Of a stretch of 64,000 nucleotides of DNA, positions 35,210-42,650 are shown in pieces (position 1 is the stretch's first letter; the number at the start of each line of letters is the position of its first letter). Source of the DNA: Mycetocola lacteus. Its GTDB lineage: Bacteria; Actinomycetota; Actinomycetes; Actinomycetales; Microbacteriaceae. The stretch covers positions 372,001-436,000 of the forward strand of contig NZ_RCUY01000005.1 of assembly GCF_003667575.1 (NCBI RefSeq), in the 5' to 3' direction. The translations under genes and the position numbers were made by a program. The notes under the pieces are model-generated. The model saw only the letters and a list, made by a program, of their open reading frames with translations. It did no database searches and was not told the origin of the DNA.

Positions 35210-35335
35210 CTACTTCTTATCGGTCCACCGGAAACTGGCGGAAAGAACCTTGTTGTGATTTCCGTTCGGAGCGAGCATCTTGTTAGCACTCTCGCTACGC
35301 TGCGCGGAGATCTCCGCGGTAATATCCTTCAGCAT
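35210..35335 (-). CDS. Candidate RiPP precursor peptide, 41 residues
   Basis: A short open frame starting MLKDITAEISAQ and ending SASFRWTDKK. The N-terminal half is helical and charged (leader-like). The second half, after a Met-Leu-Ala-Pro-Asn-Gly segment, is rich in Asn, Ser and Thr and contains no Cys. There are five Ser and two Thr in total, with Ser, Ser, Thr in the last eleven residues as possible azoline sites. GGAG lies 6 nt before the ATG. Position immediately before a ycaO gene, with a hairpin between, is the standard layout of RiPP loci. I find no match to a named precursor family; cleavage site and modifications are unknown. Lower GC fits its neighbours. Confidence 0.75.
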   Translation of the reverse strand: MLKDITAEISAQRSESANKMLAPNGNHNKVLSASFRWTDKK

Positions 35336-35386
35336 CGTTCACTCCATTCTTGAATTCGCGCAAGAACTTCCTGCGTTTGCGCAAAG

Positions 35387-35659
35387 CTACGCCTCCACCG
35401 CAACTAAAACAAACGTCTTGTTGGGCTCACAGCGCATGCGCAGGAAGAGTACGGGAACTCTTGAAACGGGTTGAACCTGAATCGCGATTGATATGTCATG
35501 TCGCGCGAACCAGCAGGCCGAGTCACCCGAAAAACACCCTTCGAAGCACGTACGCACACGGGAATCGGGTCCCTCCGTTGAAAACTTGCCGCCCCACCTA
35601 ACGAGTGGAACCTTCGGTTGAAATTCCGCATCGTCGAGAAGTTTTCGCTCAACCGCCAT
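35387..35659 (-). CDS. Small hypothetical protein upstream of the precursor gene
   Basis: A 90-residue frame with a weak ribosome binding site (CGAGG), starting MAVERKLLDDAEFQ. It has four Cys, three in a C-x3-C-x6-C pattern (TCFEGCFSGDSACW), and a strand-rich end (VPVLFLRMRCEPNK TFVLVAVEA in two blocks). It is on the same strand as the RiPP genes, 51 bp upstream of the precursor. It may be the first gene of that operon, a second peptide substrate, or not translated; another frame is open over much of it. Family unknown. Confidence 0.4.
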   Translation of the reverse strand: MAVERKLLDDAEFQPKVPLVRWGGKFSTEGPDSRVRTCFEGCFSGDSACWFARHDISIAIQVQPVSRVPVLFLRMRCEPNKTFVLVAVEA

Positions 35660-35691
35660 AGCAGACCCTCGACGCCTTTTTAAGGCCCCAT

Positions 35692-35758
35692 TTCGGTGAT
35701 ACCGAACTCGTACGAGTTTCGAATAAAATCTCGATTCGTGTGGGTCGCCGTGACCCAC
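35692..35758. promoter_or_regulatory. Divergent regulatory region with three dyads
   Basis: TTCGGT-GAT-ACCGAA (35692-35706) and AACTCGTACGAGTT (35705-35718) are adjacent perfect palindromes. GTGGGTC-GCCGT-GACCCAC (35740-35758) is a third, hairpin-like one. A -10-like TAAAAT (35724-35729) for the rightward gene lies between the second and third. The region separates the RiPP operon from the DUF3892 gene and is the probable control point for both. Confidence 0.6.
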
Positions 35759-35782
35759 GCGTCACGCACTGATTGGAGCACC

Positions 35783-36058
35783 ATGAAATACGTTCGCCGC
35801 GTACGCGTCGCTCACCCGGGCACCAGAAATGAGCACATCACCGATGTTCAATACTCCGATGGCACCGCCGGAACCCTTCAGTCTGCCACTCGCGCTGCAA
35901 TGGTTGCACACATCGATAACGGAAACAGTGTTCGAACTCACAATGATTACACGGGAGCTCAAGCAGACGTGATCACTCGCACCAACGGAGTGAAGTATCT
36001 TACAACCGTTGCAAACGGACGTGAATCCGACAACCTACTGAATCTAGGTCGCTTCTAA
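35783..36058 (+). CDS. DUF3892-domain protein
   Basis: A 91-residue single-domain protein matching DUF3892: KYVRRVRVAHPGTRNEHITDV, GTAGTLQSATRAAMVAHIDNG and the closing KYLTTVANGRESDNLLNLGRF, with the hallmark Tyr-Leu-x-Thr and Asp-Asn-Leu-Leu. Members are small, often found in accessory regions; the function is not established. TTGGAG precedes the ATG. It is transcribed away from the RiPP operon and is followed after 87 bp by a small zinc-ribbon gene. Confidence 0.8.
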   Translation: MKYVRRVRVAHPGTRNEHITDVQYSDGTAGTLQSATRAAMVAHIDNGNSVRTHNDYTGAQADVITRTNGVKYLTTVANGRESDNLLNLGRF

Positions 36059-36145
36059 ACCTGTGGGTTAGATGCCATAGCTAAACGATGTCTGTGCTCG
36101 CCCCTAAAATTCGTTGCGAAACCATACGGGGAAGGAATTCATGAG

Positions 36146-36325
36146 ATGAACGGTATTCGTTGCAAAACGAAGCGCGCAGTCATCGGTACACAGAGCGAGG
36201 CAGCTCGATACGCCGCACGCACGCATAAGCCCTCGACGGCGATGCAATGTCCGTACTGTGGATACTGGCATGTTGTGGGAGTTGGCTCATCCATCGAGCG
36301 TCCGTCAAAGCCGCCTCGGCGCTGA
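36146..36325 (+). CDS. Small zinc-ribbon-like protein
   Basis: A 59-residue basic protein with CPYCGYWHVV (residues 35-44), a Cys-x2-Cys-x3-His site, and one more Cys at residue 6. The N-terminal part is basic (NGIRCKTKRAV, ARYAARTHKPS). This resembles small phage or plasmid zinc-finger proteins that pair a C-x2-C with a nearby His. GAAGGA lies 11 nt upstream of the ATG. It was too short for ordinary gene calling. Likely co-transcribed with the DUF3892 gene; the function is unknown. Confidence 0.65.
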   Translation: MNGIRCKTKRAVIGTQSEAARYAARTHKPSTAMQCPYCGYWHVVGVGSSIERPSKPPRR

Positions 36326-36471
36326 AGGACTCAAGCGACTTTGATCTTGGCGTCTCATTTCACGTTTGAAACTCTACACTTTACCGTTCCGAACTAGCGG
36401 CATGAACACCGGACGCCTGAATCGGACGCCAATAATCAAAGCTTCGAAACCGAGGCGATGAGCCCGCCAAG
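36326..36471. other. Gap after the zinc-ribbon gene
   Basis: A short non-coding stretch leading to the duplicated tRNA-type terminator. Nothing recognisable. Confidence 0.4.
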
Positions 36472-36520
36472 AACCCTCCCAGCTCCGCGGTATCTTGCGG
36501 TTCTGGGAGGGTTTGTTTGG
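36472..36520. repeat. Second copy of the tRNA-Pro terminator
   Basis: A hairpin with arms AACCCTCCCAG (36472-36482) and CTGGGAGGGTT (36503-36513) and the inner GCGGTTCTGGGAG block, closely matching the terminator of tRNA-Pro at 41171-41220 in arms, loop content and T-rich tail. The two copies bracket the ABC-3C region as direct repeats. Confidence 0.75.
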
Positions 36521-37213
36521 GCTGGGCGTTCTCCTCATAGGCGCATTAAATGGAACAAAAAGGTGAGGCTACCTCGGATAGCGGGTAACGCTTTCCCAAA
36601 ACCTGCGCAATTACAATAGTCTCCACGGTACCTTGCACGTATTACCTGGGAGAAGCTTCGACTCATAATTGCAGTTTTTACGGCAGGGATATAAGCGTAC
36701 CGTCTGGCGAATAAGTACGGTTGCAACCATGGCACGACAATGAAACATCTCACAGCAGCAGACGTTCGCTGCCGGGTTGCCGGTTTCACAGATGACGAGA
36801 CCTTGATCTGAACGAATCTAGGCGTCGAACGTCCCGGATTCGAGACGATTTCGACGATAGCGGGGTTAAATCACACGACCATTCTTAAGTACCTGTCCAT
36901 CTTCCCTTTTCGACGTATCGGGACCCTAAGTGGCGGCCTATCCGCTGCCGATCGAGCCGCATTCATTTTGTGCTTTGCGAGTAGAAGTAGTTTCCCGTAC
37001 GCCTTTGCACATCAAGTTTTGGGCTCACGCTATCCTGGATTCGAAGCAGCTATGCCTAGGACTCTGTGTAGTAACAGCAGGGCCGCATCCTCAGTTTTTC
37101 ACACTCAGCCATTACCACTCCCACTAGCGGAAGGGTATCTTCAAGATAGCCGTGAACCGACTGGCAGTGGCGGCAATACCTTGAAATGCGCCACCGAAAT
37201 CAAAACACTGATG
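36521..37213. other. Low-GC non-coding stretch left of the ABC-3C operon
   Basis: About 690 bp of low-GC sequence with only short open frames lacking ribosome binding sites or family features. It may hold decayed island genes; I recognise none. Confidence 0.45.
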
Positions 37214-38923
37214 CTAAAAACCGTCGGGCAGTGCCGGCTCAAAAACTCTATTGTTGCTCGAGAGTTCGATGATACTTGCAGCAGTAACGAATCCAGGTTC
37301 GAGTTGAGCGGAGCTTAGCTTTTCTTTCAGCACTGCGACAACGTATTGGATATTCTCTTCAGTAGCAATCTGCGCAATCTGTTTAAGATCGGCACCCTCA
37401 ATGGTTTCAACAACATCGTGGACGATGAATCGAGGCACACATTTGTTTCGCTTTCTAGCAAATAGTTGGTAAGCCAAGTCGTATGCGGCGATGAGCGACT
37501 TCCGTGTTCCTGTGCTCGTTTCTTCCATATCCCTTATTCCCACGGGGAAATTGGAAACATTAGTTGAAAATATGAGCACTGGAGCCTCTCCATTGATCCT
37601 TCGCGCGGTTTCAGTAAAGTGCTGATTAAATTCAGCCATTGCTGATCGAGCTTCCAATTTCATGTTCTCAAGTTCATCCGACATCGAAGCGATTCTTTCG
37701 TCGAGCTTGCGGCTTTTCTCTCTAAACTCGGTCAAAGTCTGTTGAATCTGCTCCTGAGCACCAATTCTTTCGTCAATGGCTTGTGCTCTCTGCAGGAGCT
37801 CGTTGTACTGTTCAATTTTGCCCGCACCCACTAAAGCTAAATACTCACCATTACTCGCTAGCAATTCGGCTTGGTTAGCTACTGTCACATCAAGTCTGGA
37901 CTCCAGCAGTTCCGCGGTCTCCCGAAGGTACTCTAGCTTGTTGTTTGTTAGCTTGCGATTAAATTCGACGAGCTGATCAAACGTAGCGTTCAGCTGGGGA
38001 GCAAAGCCCTCCACCTCGTTAAAGAGTTCTCGTGCCAACGCGAGATCTGGATACTCGAAAGAATCGCTTTCGGTGCTACTAATTGCATCCCGAATGCGGG
38101 ACAGCTCGAACTCTATATCTCCTTGGGCTGCGATTAGCTCGCTATAGTTACTGCGAACCTCGGAGATTAGACCACGATTCTCACGAAAGACATCTGGGTC
38201 GAGAATATCGTTAAGCTCTGCCTCGATGAATTTCTTATTGCGGCGAAGCTCTTCTGAGAACTGTTCAACGACTTCTGGATCATCACTGTTAGTAAAATCC
38301 GAGTAGCGTTTCGAAGCTATTTCAACTTGATTTTTCTCTTGCTGCAGTTCAGAGAGTTCTTTGGCATCCTTCGCGTCCCCAATATCGAACAAGTAACCGT
38401 AGATAGAGCGATACACGGCATTTGAAGTGGGGCCGCTTATATACTTCAAAAAACCGTGAGTGTCTTTGCCAACGACCACTCTCAAGAATGATCCGATTAA
38501 CTGTCTGAAGGACGGAACATTCGAGGCATTCATGAAGAAGAGCTGATTTAACTCAGCCTGGTATGCCTTCTGAGATAATGCCTTTCCGTCGATCGTATAA
38601 TTACCTCTGGTGAAAAGCTCGACAACAAGACTGTGCGAGCGTGTTTCGTCATTCACTGTCAGCTCAACGGCAAGCTTTCTATCGTGGATGAGGTCAGATA
38701 GCTCCCTGTTGATCACTCCTGTTTCAGGATCAACGTACAAGTTCTTCCTGGTCTTAGCTCCGAGAGCAACGTCAATTAACCCAAGGAAGGTAGTCTTGCC
38801 GACCTTGTTATGACGAGTTGAATTCGATGCATCCACCACGAAGTTCACGCCCGGTTTGAAATACACGACTCGGATTTGTACTTGTGTTTCGCTTTCAAAT
38901 AAACGCAAACTACCCAGCTGCAT
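37214..38923 (-). CDS. ABC-3C system ATPase (DUF2326-type, SMC-like)
   Basis: A 569-residue ATPase with an N-terminal Walker A in TRHNKVGKTTFLGLID (about residues 37-52), a long coiled coil (about 190-460) and a C-terminal half-ATPase with TGTRKSLIAAYDLAY, RFIVHDVVETIEG (Walker B-like) and EENIQYVVAVLKEKL. This split-by-coiled-coil layout and the DUF2326 pattern are those of the large subunit of ABC-three-component conflict systems, thought to sense invading DNA or nucleoprotein and license an effector. ATG at 38923 is preferred over GTG at 38932 for ribosome-site spacing. Last gene of a four-gene overlapping operon. Confidence 0.82.
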   Translation of the reverse strand: MQLGSLRLFESETQVQIRVVYFKPGVNFVVDASNSTRHNKVGKTTFLGLIDVALGAKTRKNLYVDPETGVINRELSDLIHDRKLAVELTVNDETRSHSLVVELFTRGNYTIDGKALSQKAYQAELNQLFFMNASNVPSFRQLIGSFLRVVVGKDTHGFLKYISGPTSNAVYRSIYGYLFDIGDAKDAKELSELQQEKNQVEIASKRYSDFTNSDDPEVVEQFSEELRRNKKFIEAELNDILDPDVFRENRGLISEVRSNYSELIAAQGDIEFELSRIRDAISSTESDSFEYPDLALARELFNEVEGFAPQLNATFDQLVEFNRKLTNNKLEYLRETAELLESRLDVTVANQAELLASNGEYLALVGAGKIEQYNELLQRAQAIDERIGAQEQIQQTLTEFREKSRKLDERIASMSDELENMKLEARSAMAEFNQHFTETARRINGEAPVLIFSTNVSNFPVGIRDMEETSTGTRKSLIAAYDLAYQLFARKRNKCVPRFIVHDVVETIEGADLKQIAQIATEENIQYVVAVLKEKLSSAQLEPGFVTAASIIELSSNNRVFEPALPDGF

Positions 38924-39149
38924 ACAGCTCACCTTCCTCGTTCAAGACTATTTTTCCAATGAGAAACAGGAAATCCACTGCCAAAACAAAGAGTTGAAAA
39001 TCCACTTTTTGAGGAAACAGGTCGCCCGAAACCAAATCAAGTAGTTCTGCGAGTGCAAGGTTTGACCTGCGTTTCACATGACTATAGGCAACCCCGGAGA
39101 TGTAGTAGACAGTCTTTTGTGGTTTGTTATTCGTATCGACCAGGATCAC
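38910..39149 (-). CDS. ABC-3C middle component
   Basis: A 79-residue protein: TVYYISGVAYSHVKRRS, LALAELLDLVSGD and the closing VLAVDFLFLIGKIVLNEEGELYAAG. The last block corresponds to the conserved Leu-Asp-Trp-Leu-x-Leu-Leu-Gly-x-Ile-like end of ABC-3C middle components (Trp replaced by Phe). The middle component bridges the SMC-like ATPase and the C-terminal component. GTG start with GAGG upstream that overlaps the preceding stop. It overlaps the ATPase gene by 14 bp, indicating coupled translation. Confidence 0.75.
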   Translation of the reverse strand: MILVDTNNKPQKTVYYISGVAYSHVKRRSNLALAELLDLVSGDLFPQKVDFQLFVLAVDFLFLIGKIVLNEEGELYAAG

Positions 39150-39153
39150 CGTT

Positions 39154-39735
39154 TCACCTCACCCCACCGCTTTCAACCTCTGGAGAACGAGGATTTACAA
39201 GTATCTTGCATTTCCAGACTCCATAAAGCATTAAAGCCAGCACAAAGGCCTCGATTTGTTCAAGGCTGTAGGTGTCAACATCTCGACCTTTGTGATTGTA
39301 AATGCGTTGCGTAATCGTCTCTCGGATGGTGTCGAGTTTGTCGTCCCCGCCACCGACGATAATATCGCCGCTCGTTTGATCAATTTCAACTGCATCCAGG
39401 TAAATCCGGTGAAGACTGTCAACTACCAGTTGACTATTCGGGACTGACTCGAGGATCACATTTAGTAACTCATAATTGGGAATCTGCCCCCGCAAAAGGA
39501 TGTTGTATTTGTGGGCTCGATTGAAAGCTAGCTTCTCTGTTATCGGGGCCGGATCAGAGGCATTCACTCCACCAGGATCACTTTGATCGCTCTCTGTAAA
39601 TAGAACTAAAATGTCGTAGATTTGAGTTTTCGTCAACAAGGGGGAAGTGCCAATAATAATCGGGTTCACAACATTGTGGTCACCATTGATCTGTATATTG
39701 TGATCGCCGTCGATAATGTTTGGCCTGCGACTCAT
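39154..39735 (-). CDS. ABC-3C C-terminal-domain component with GD-x-N repeat N-terminus
   Basis: A 193-residue protein. Residues 5-25 contain DGDHNIQINGDHNVVNP, two turns of a G-D-x-N repeat. The rest (residues 33-185) is helical with KLAFNRAHKYNILLRG, DSLHRIYLDAVEIDQTSGD and SLEQIEAFVLALMLYGVWKCKIL, fitting the CTD that recruits effectors to the ABC-3C ATPase. Typical CTD proteins carry a nuclease or other effector at the N-terminus; here there is only the repeat motif, which also occurs at the C-terminus of the small membrane protein encoded next door. Overlaps that gene by 4 bp. Confidence 0.7.
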   Translation of the reverse strand: MSRRPNIIDGDHNIQINGDHNVVNPIIIGTSPLLTKTQIYDILVLFTESDQSDPGGVNASDPAPITEKLAFNRAHKYNILLRGQIPNYELLNVILESVPNSQLVVDSLHRIYLDAVEIDQTSGDIIVGGGDDKLDTIRETITQRIYNHKGRDVDTYSLEQIEAFVLALMLYGVWKCKILVNPRSPEVESGGVR

Positions 39736-39920
39736 TTCCCTACAGAGTTCCTATTACCGACAACTTGCATATTACCATCCCCAATGACACGGTTCTCTTT
39801 GAGTTTTCTCTCAACTCGGCCAGCCTTATTGAAGGCAATTCCACCGACTACGGCAGACACTATAGAGACCAAGGAGGCAACGATGCTTAGTAGAACTTCA
39901 AGCGGCAATTTATCTTCCAC
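39732..39920 (-). CDS. Small membrane protein of the ABC-3C operon, candidate effector
   Basis: A 62-residue protein with one helix (LLSIVASLVSIVSAVVGGIAF, in pieces from residue 10 to 30), a basic stretch (KAGRVERKLKENR) and a C-terminal VIGDGNMQVVGNRNSVGK. The C-terminal G-D-x-N / G-N-x-N repeat mirrors the N-terminus of the CTD component, suggesting the two bind each other. It could be a membrane-disrupting effector or a membrane anchor. GTG start, with AGAAAG as a weak ribosome site. First gene of the operon; the promoter must lie in 39921-40000. Confidence 0.65.
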   Translation of the reverse strand: MEDKLPLEVLLSIVASLVSIVSAVVGGIAFNKAGRVERKLKENRVIGDGNMQVVGNRNSVGK

Positions 39921-40564
39921 ATGTGCTTTCTAAATAGGTTGAAGACCACTAAACGGTGAGCTCCAAACGATGGTATCGGACGCTAGCAAGTATCGCGGTA
40001 TTAGCGGGCGTTTTACCTAATCCTGCTCTTGAGACAATGTCAGGGAATCATTGACCGTTGTAGGCTCGCTCAGTCTGGTCGCGGAGTAGGATTGAAGCTG
40101 ATCGTATTCCTGTCCCATACAAGTAGTTCCTCACTCGGGGCGTTTTCCGAGTGGAGGAACATCCTGTAGGAGCTGGCTTCTGCGCACGTGTGTTCTAATT
40201 CGAAATAATTCTGGACTGCGCCATACAGTGAGTTGAGTGTTCGTTTGGAAGTATTGCTCAGGTAGATGGGTCTTTATTGCGCAGTGGCGATCAATGACGA
40301 AAATCTTGCCTACCTGCACCGGCGGTCAACGGACAACGGTGAACCGTTCTCTCCGGTTGGAATAATCAGAGCCTATGTGATGGATAGCCGGGAATAGCTC
40401 ACAGTAGTTGCCTCTCAGGTAATGCACGGTCGCGATTGATGCGCTTTGAGTTGAATCGGCCAACGCTCAGCACATCGTCAGACATGTCGAGACTCGTGCA
40501 GAACTTCACTTACATATCTGCCACGCGTTCGGGTCGAGGGGTAGCTCTGTGTTTGAACCCAATC
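39921..40564. other. Low-GC stretch right of the ABC-3C operon
   Basis: About 640 bp with no supported gene. It contains a hairpin at 40126-40160 (GTTCCT-CACTCGG with CCGAGTG-GAGGAAC, 1-nt bulge). The operon promoter probably lies at its left end. The remainder looks like decayed sequence. Confidence 0.45.
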
Positions 40565-40876
40565 TCAGGCGTTCCCGTCATAATCCCGTGAGTGAGAATC
40601 CATAAATCTCAGTGTCAGCTCGCCGTTTTCGTCAAGCGCAAGTAGATTGCCCTCAGTTGAATAACCAGGGGTGGTGAAGAATCACACCCAATCAACATTG
40701 CACAGCGCCACCGGTCGATCATCTTAAAGGCGCACATTAAACAATGGCAGGAACTCCCGCACATGAAATGCTCGAGTGAGCTGTGGCAATTCCGTCCGGT
40801 CATCTTCTGCCGAAGGCTCAAGCGGGAATTTGAGCGCGTAGCGCTCGCCACGGAGCTTCGGCTCGTGTGCAGTCAT
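40565..40876 (-). pseudogene. Nonsense-inactivated small protein gene
   Basis: One 104-codon frame reads as normal protein throughout (starts MTAHEPKLRGERYALKFPLE, ends RFMDSHSRDYDGNA) but is broken by an in-frame TAA at 40724-40726 and a TGA at 40682-40684. Sequence between and after the stops keeps protein-like composition (DDRPVALCNVDWV; YSTEGNLLALDENGELTL). It probably encoded an intact island protein of about 103 residues, family unknown. The two stops could also indicate a very recent loss. Confidence 0.65.
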
Positions 40877-41170
40877 CTTTTGGTTTCTTGAACAGAAGTG
40901 GAGTTTCTATCCCCGGCTCGTTTCCTGGGTATGGATGCGGAACTGCATCTTCGGATACGGCCTGTCCTGATGTGAGCCTCGCGCAACTAATGTTGATTCA
41001 CGTTGACGCAGCTAAGAAACCGAATACTTTTGGCCACCTCTGGCTCGATTGTCTTGACGAAGTTTCGAACGACGTATCCGCAGCACGAGACACCGATAGT
41101 CGCGCGTTCGAAATTGGGAAGAGCAATAATCCATCTTGACCAACCTGGCTGGAAGCCACTTCAGTCAAAC
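40877..41170. other. Gap between pseudogene and tRNA-Pro terminator
   Basis: About 290 bp of intermediate GC. No supported gene; open frames here overlap the tRNA region or lack start signals. Confidence 0.4.
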
Positions 41171-41220
41171 GAAAAACCCTCCCAGCCCCGCTACATCTCG
41201 CGGTTCTGGGAGAGTTTTTT
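41171..41220 (-). terminator. Terminator of tRNA-Pro
   Basis: On the minus strand directly after the encoded CCA: hairpin arms at 41206-41216 and 41175-41185 (CTGGGAG pairing with CTCCCAG at the core), followed by GTTTTTC. A similar copy lies at 36472-36520. Confidence 0.85.
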
Positions 41221-41297
<77 letters not shown>

Positions 41298-41404
41298 TTG
41301 TCGTTTCCGGCAACTCATTTATAGTAGCGCGAAACGGGGGCGAAAGAGAAAACGGGTGGCGGGGTGCGCGTGTCGCCGGAGCGGAGCGGCGTGCGGGGAG
41401 CCGT

Positions 41405-42373
41405 TTAGTCTTGCACCGGCGTGACGATCAGGTCCGCGTTGACCGCGGAGGCCTCGATCAGGCGGGCGTTGGCCTCGTCACTGCGGAAGACCCATTCGCG
41501 GGCGTGCTCAGGGGATTTGCCGTGGGCCTCGTGGCGGGCGACCAGGCGTTCGGTGCGCAGGCCGGTGGGGATCTCCACGTACCAGGCGGCGTCGAGGAAT
41601 TCGCGGGCCGGGGCCCACTCGGGATCATCCAGCAGCAGATAGTTACCCTCGACGATCAGCAGGGGCGTGACCGGAGACACGGCGAGCGCCGCCGCCACCG
41701 GCTCGTGCAGGTCGCGGTCGTAGCTTGGAACGTACACAGTCTCCCGCGCCTCCTGCAGGCGGCCCAGCAGGGCCACGAAACCCGCGGCATCAAACGTGTC
41801 CGGGGCACCCTTGCGGTCGGTTCGGCCGAGGTCGGCGAGCACGGCGCGGGAGAGGTGATAGCCGTCCATCGGGACCAGCGTCGCCTCCTCCCCCAGCTCG
41901 GCGACGATGCGCGCGGCCAGGGTCGATTTTCCAGCCCCCGGCGCACCGGCCATTCCCAGCAGGCGGCGCTCGCCGGGGACGATCAGCGCACGGGCGCGCT
42001 CAACCAGCTCGTCCAGGCTCGCCTCGATCCGCTCGGGATCACGCCCAGGACCAGTGGCAGCCCCAGCGTGAGGGTGCACGGCGGCACCAGCTTCAGGCAA
42101 AACCTCGGTGCCAAGATAGGACACCGAATCCTTCAAGGACTCGGCCCCAGAGCCAGGCTCGCTCACAGGGCTAGCCACAGACGCGGCCACGGAACCCGCC
42201 TCACTTGCGGTCGTAGCCTCGGTACCTTCCGAGGTTCGGACCTCACCAACACGGGCTTCGGCGCCGTTCGACTCGGTGACCACAGCACCGGCAGCCGTAG
42301 CCTCGCCGGTCGCCGCGGACCCCTGCTCCGCGCCATCCCGCACCGCGATTCGCTCCACGCTCTCTGCACCCAC
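41405..42373 (-). CDS. Uridine-kinase-like P-loop kinase with disordered N-terminus
   Basis: A 322-residue protein. Residues about 115-322 form a nucleoside/nucleotide-kinase-family domain (PRK/uridine kinase/FrcK-like): Walker A GAPGAGKST (about 145-153), substrate Asp in VPMDGYHLS, RKGAPDTFD, VPSYDRDLHEP, VEGNYLLLDD and lid RLVARHEAHGKSPEHAREWV. It should phosphorylate a small metabolite with ATP. Residues 1-114 are low-complexity Ala/Glu/Ser/Thr/Val-rich and predicted disordered, absent in typical members of about 210 residues. The GTG start is supported by GGGGAG 6 nt upstream, so the extension appears genuine. Confidence 0.85.
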   Translation of the reverse strand: MGAESVERIAVRDGAEQGSAATGEATAAGAVVTESNGAEARVGEVRTSEGTEATTASEAGSVAASVASPVSEPGSGAESLKDSVSYLGTEVLPEAGAAVHPHAGAATGPGRDPERIEASLDELVERARALIVPGERRLLGMAGAPGAGKSTLAARIVAELGEEATLVPMDGYHLSRAVLADLGRTDRKGAPDTFDAAGFVALLGRLQEARETVYVPSYDRDLHEPVAAALAVSPVTPLLIVEGNYLLLDDPEWAPAREFLDAAWYVEIPTGLRTERLVARHEAHGKSPEHAREWVFRSDEANARLIEASAVNADLIVTPVQD

Positions 42374-42508
42374 CGGTTACTCCCCGTCGCCGTCACAACC
42401 CGGCCGGCCACGCGCGGGCCGGCGGCATCCGCAATGCAGGCGGTACCGTTGCCCCATGCTAGTCCGATCGGGGAGGCCACGGATCGGAGTGTGCACGGAT
42501 TGCAAAAG

Positions 42509-42541
42509 TGTGCGGCCGGGCCCACTGGACCCGACCGCACA
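42509..42541 (-). terminator. Terminator of the acetyl xylan esterase gene
   Basis: Stem TGTGCGGCCGGG (42509-42520) with 42530-42541 (one internal mismatch) and a 9-nt loop. On the minus strand it is followed by CTTTTGC, a short T-tract. It lies 110 bp after the esterase stop codon. Confidence 0.75.
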
Positions 42542-42650
42542 CTGCGTTTATAACCGATACCGCGGCGAATACGTCGCGGGCAGAGACGGACTCACCTCAA
42601 CCACCGGTAGCCCGGCAAACGAGTTCGCGCACCGGCAGATCACCAAACGG

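Noticed and set aside
35152..35289. Upstream extension of the first ycaO frame
   Set aside because: It would run through the hairpin and overlap the precursor peptide; the ATG at 35151 has a ribosome site.
29934..35335. Acyltransferase-CapA gene as part of the RiPP operon
   Set aside because: Same strand and only 79 bp away, but GC content and codon use differ and the domains have an envelope role; kept separate.
36326..41220. Classical integrative element at tRNA-Pro
   Set aside because: No integrase, no excisionase and no duplicated tRNA 3' end; only the terminator is duplicated, so a tyrosine-recombinase att site is not supported.
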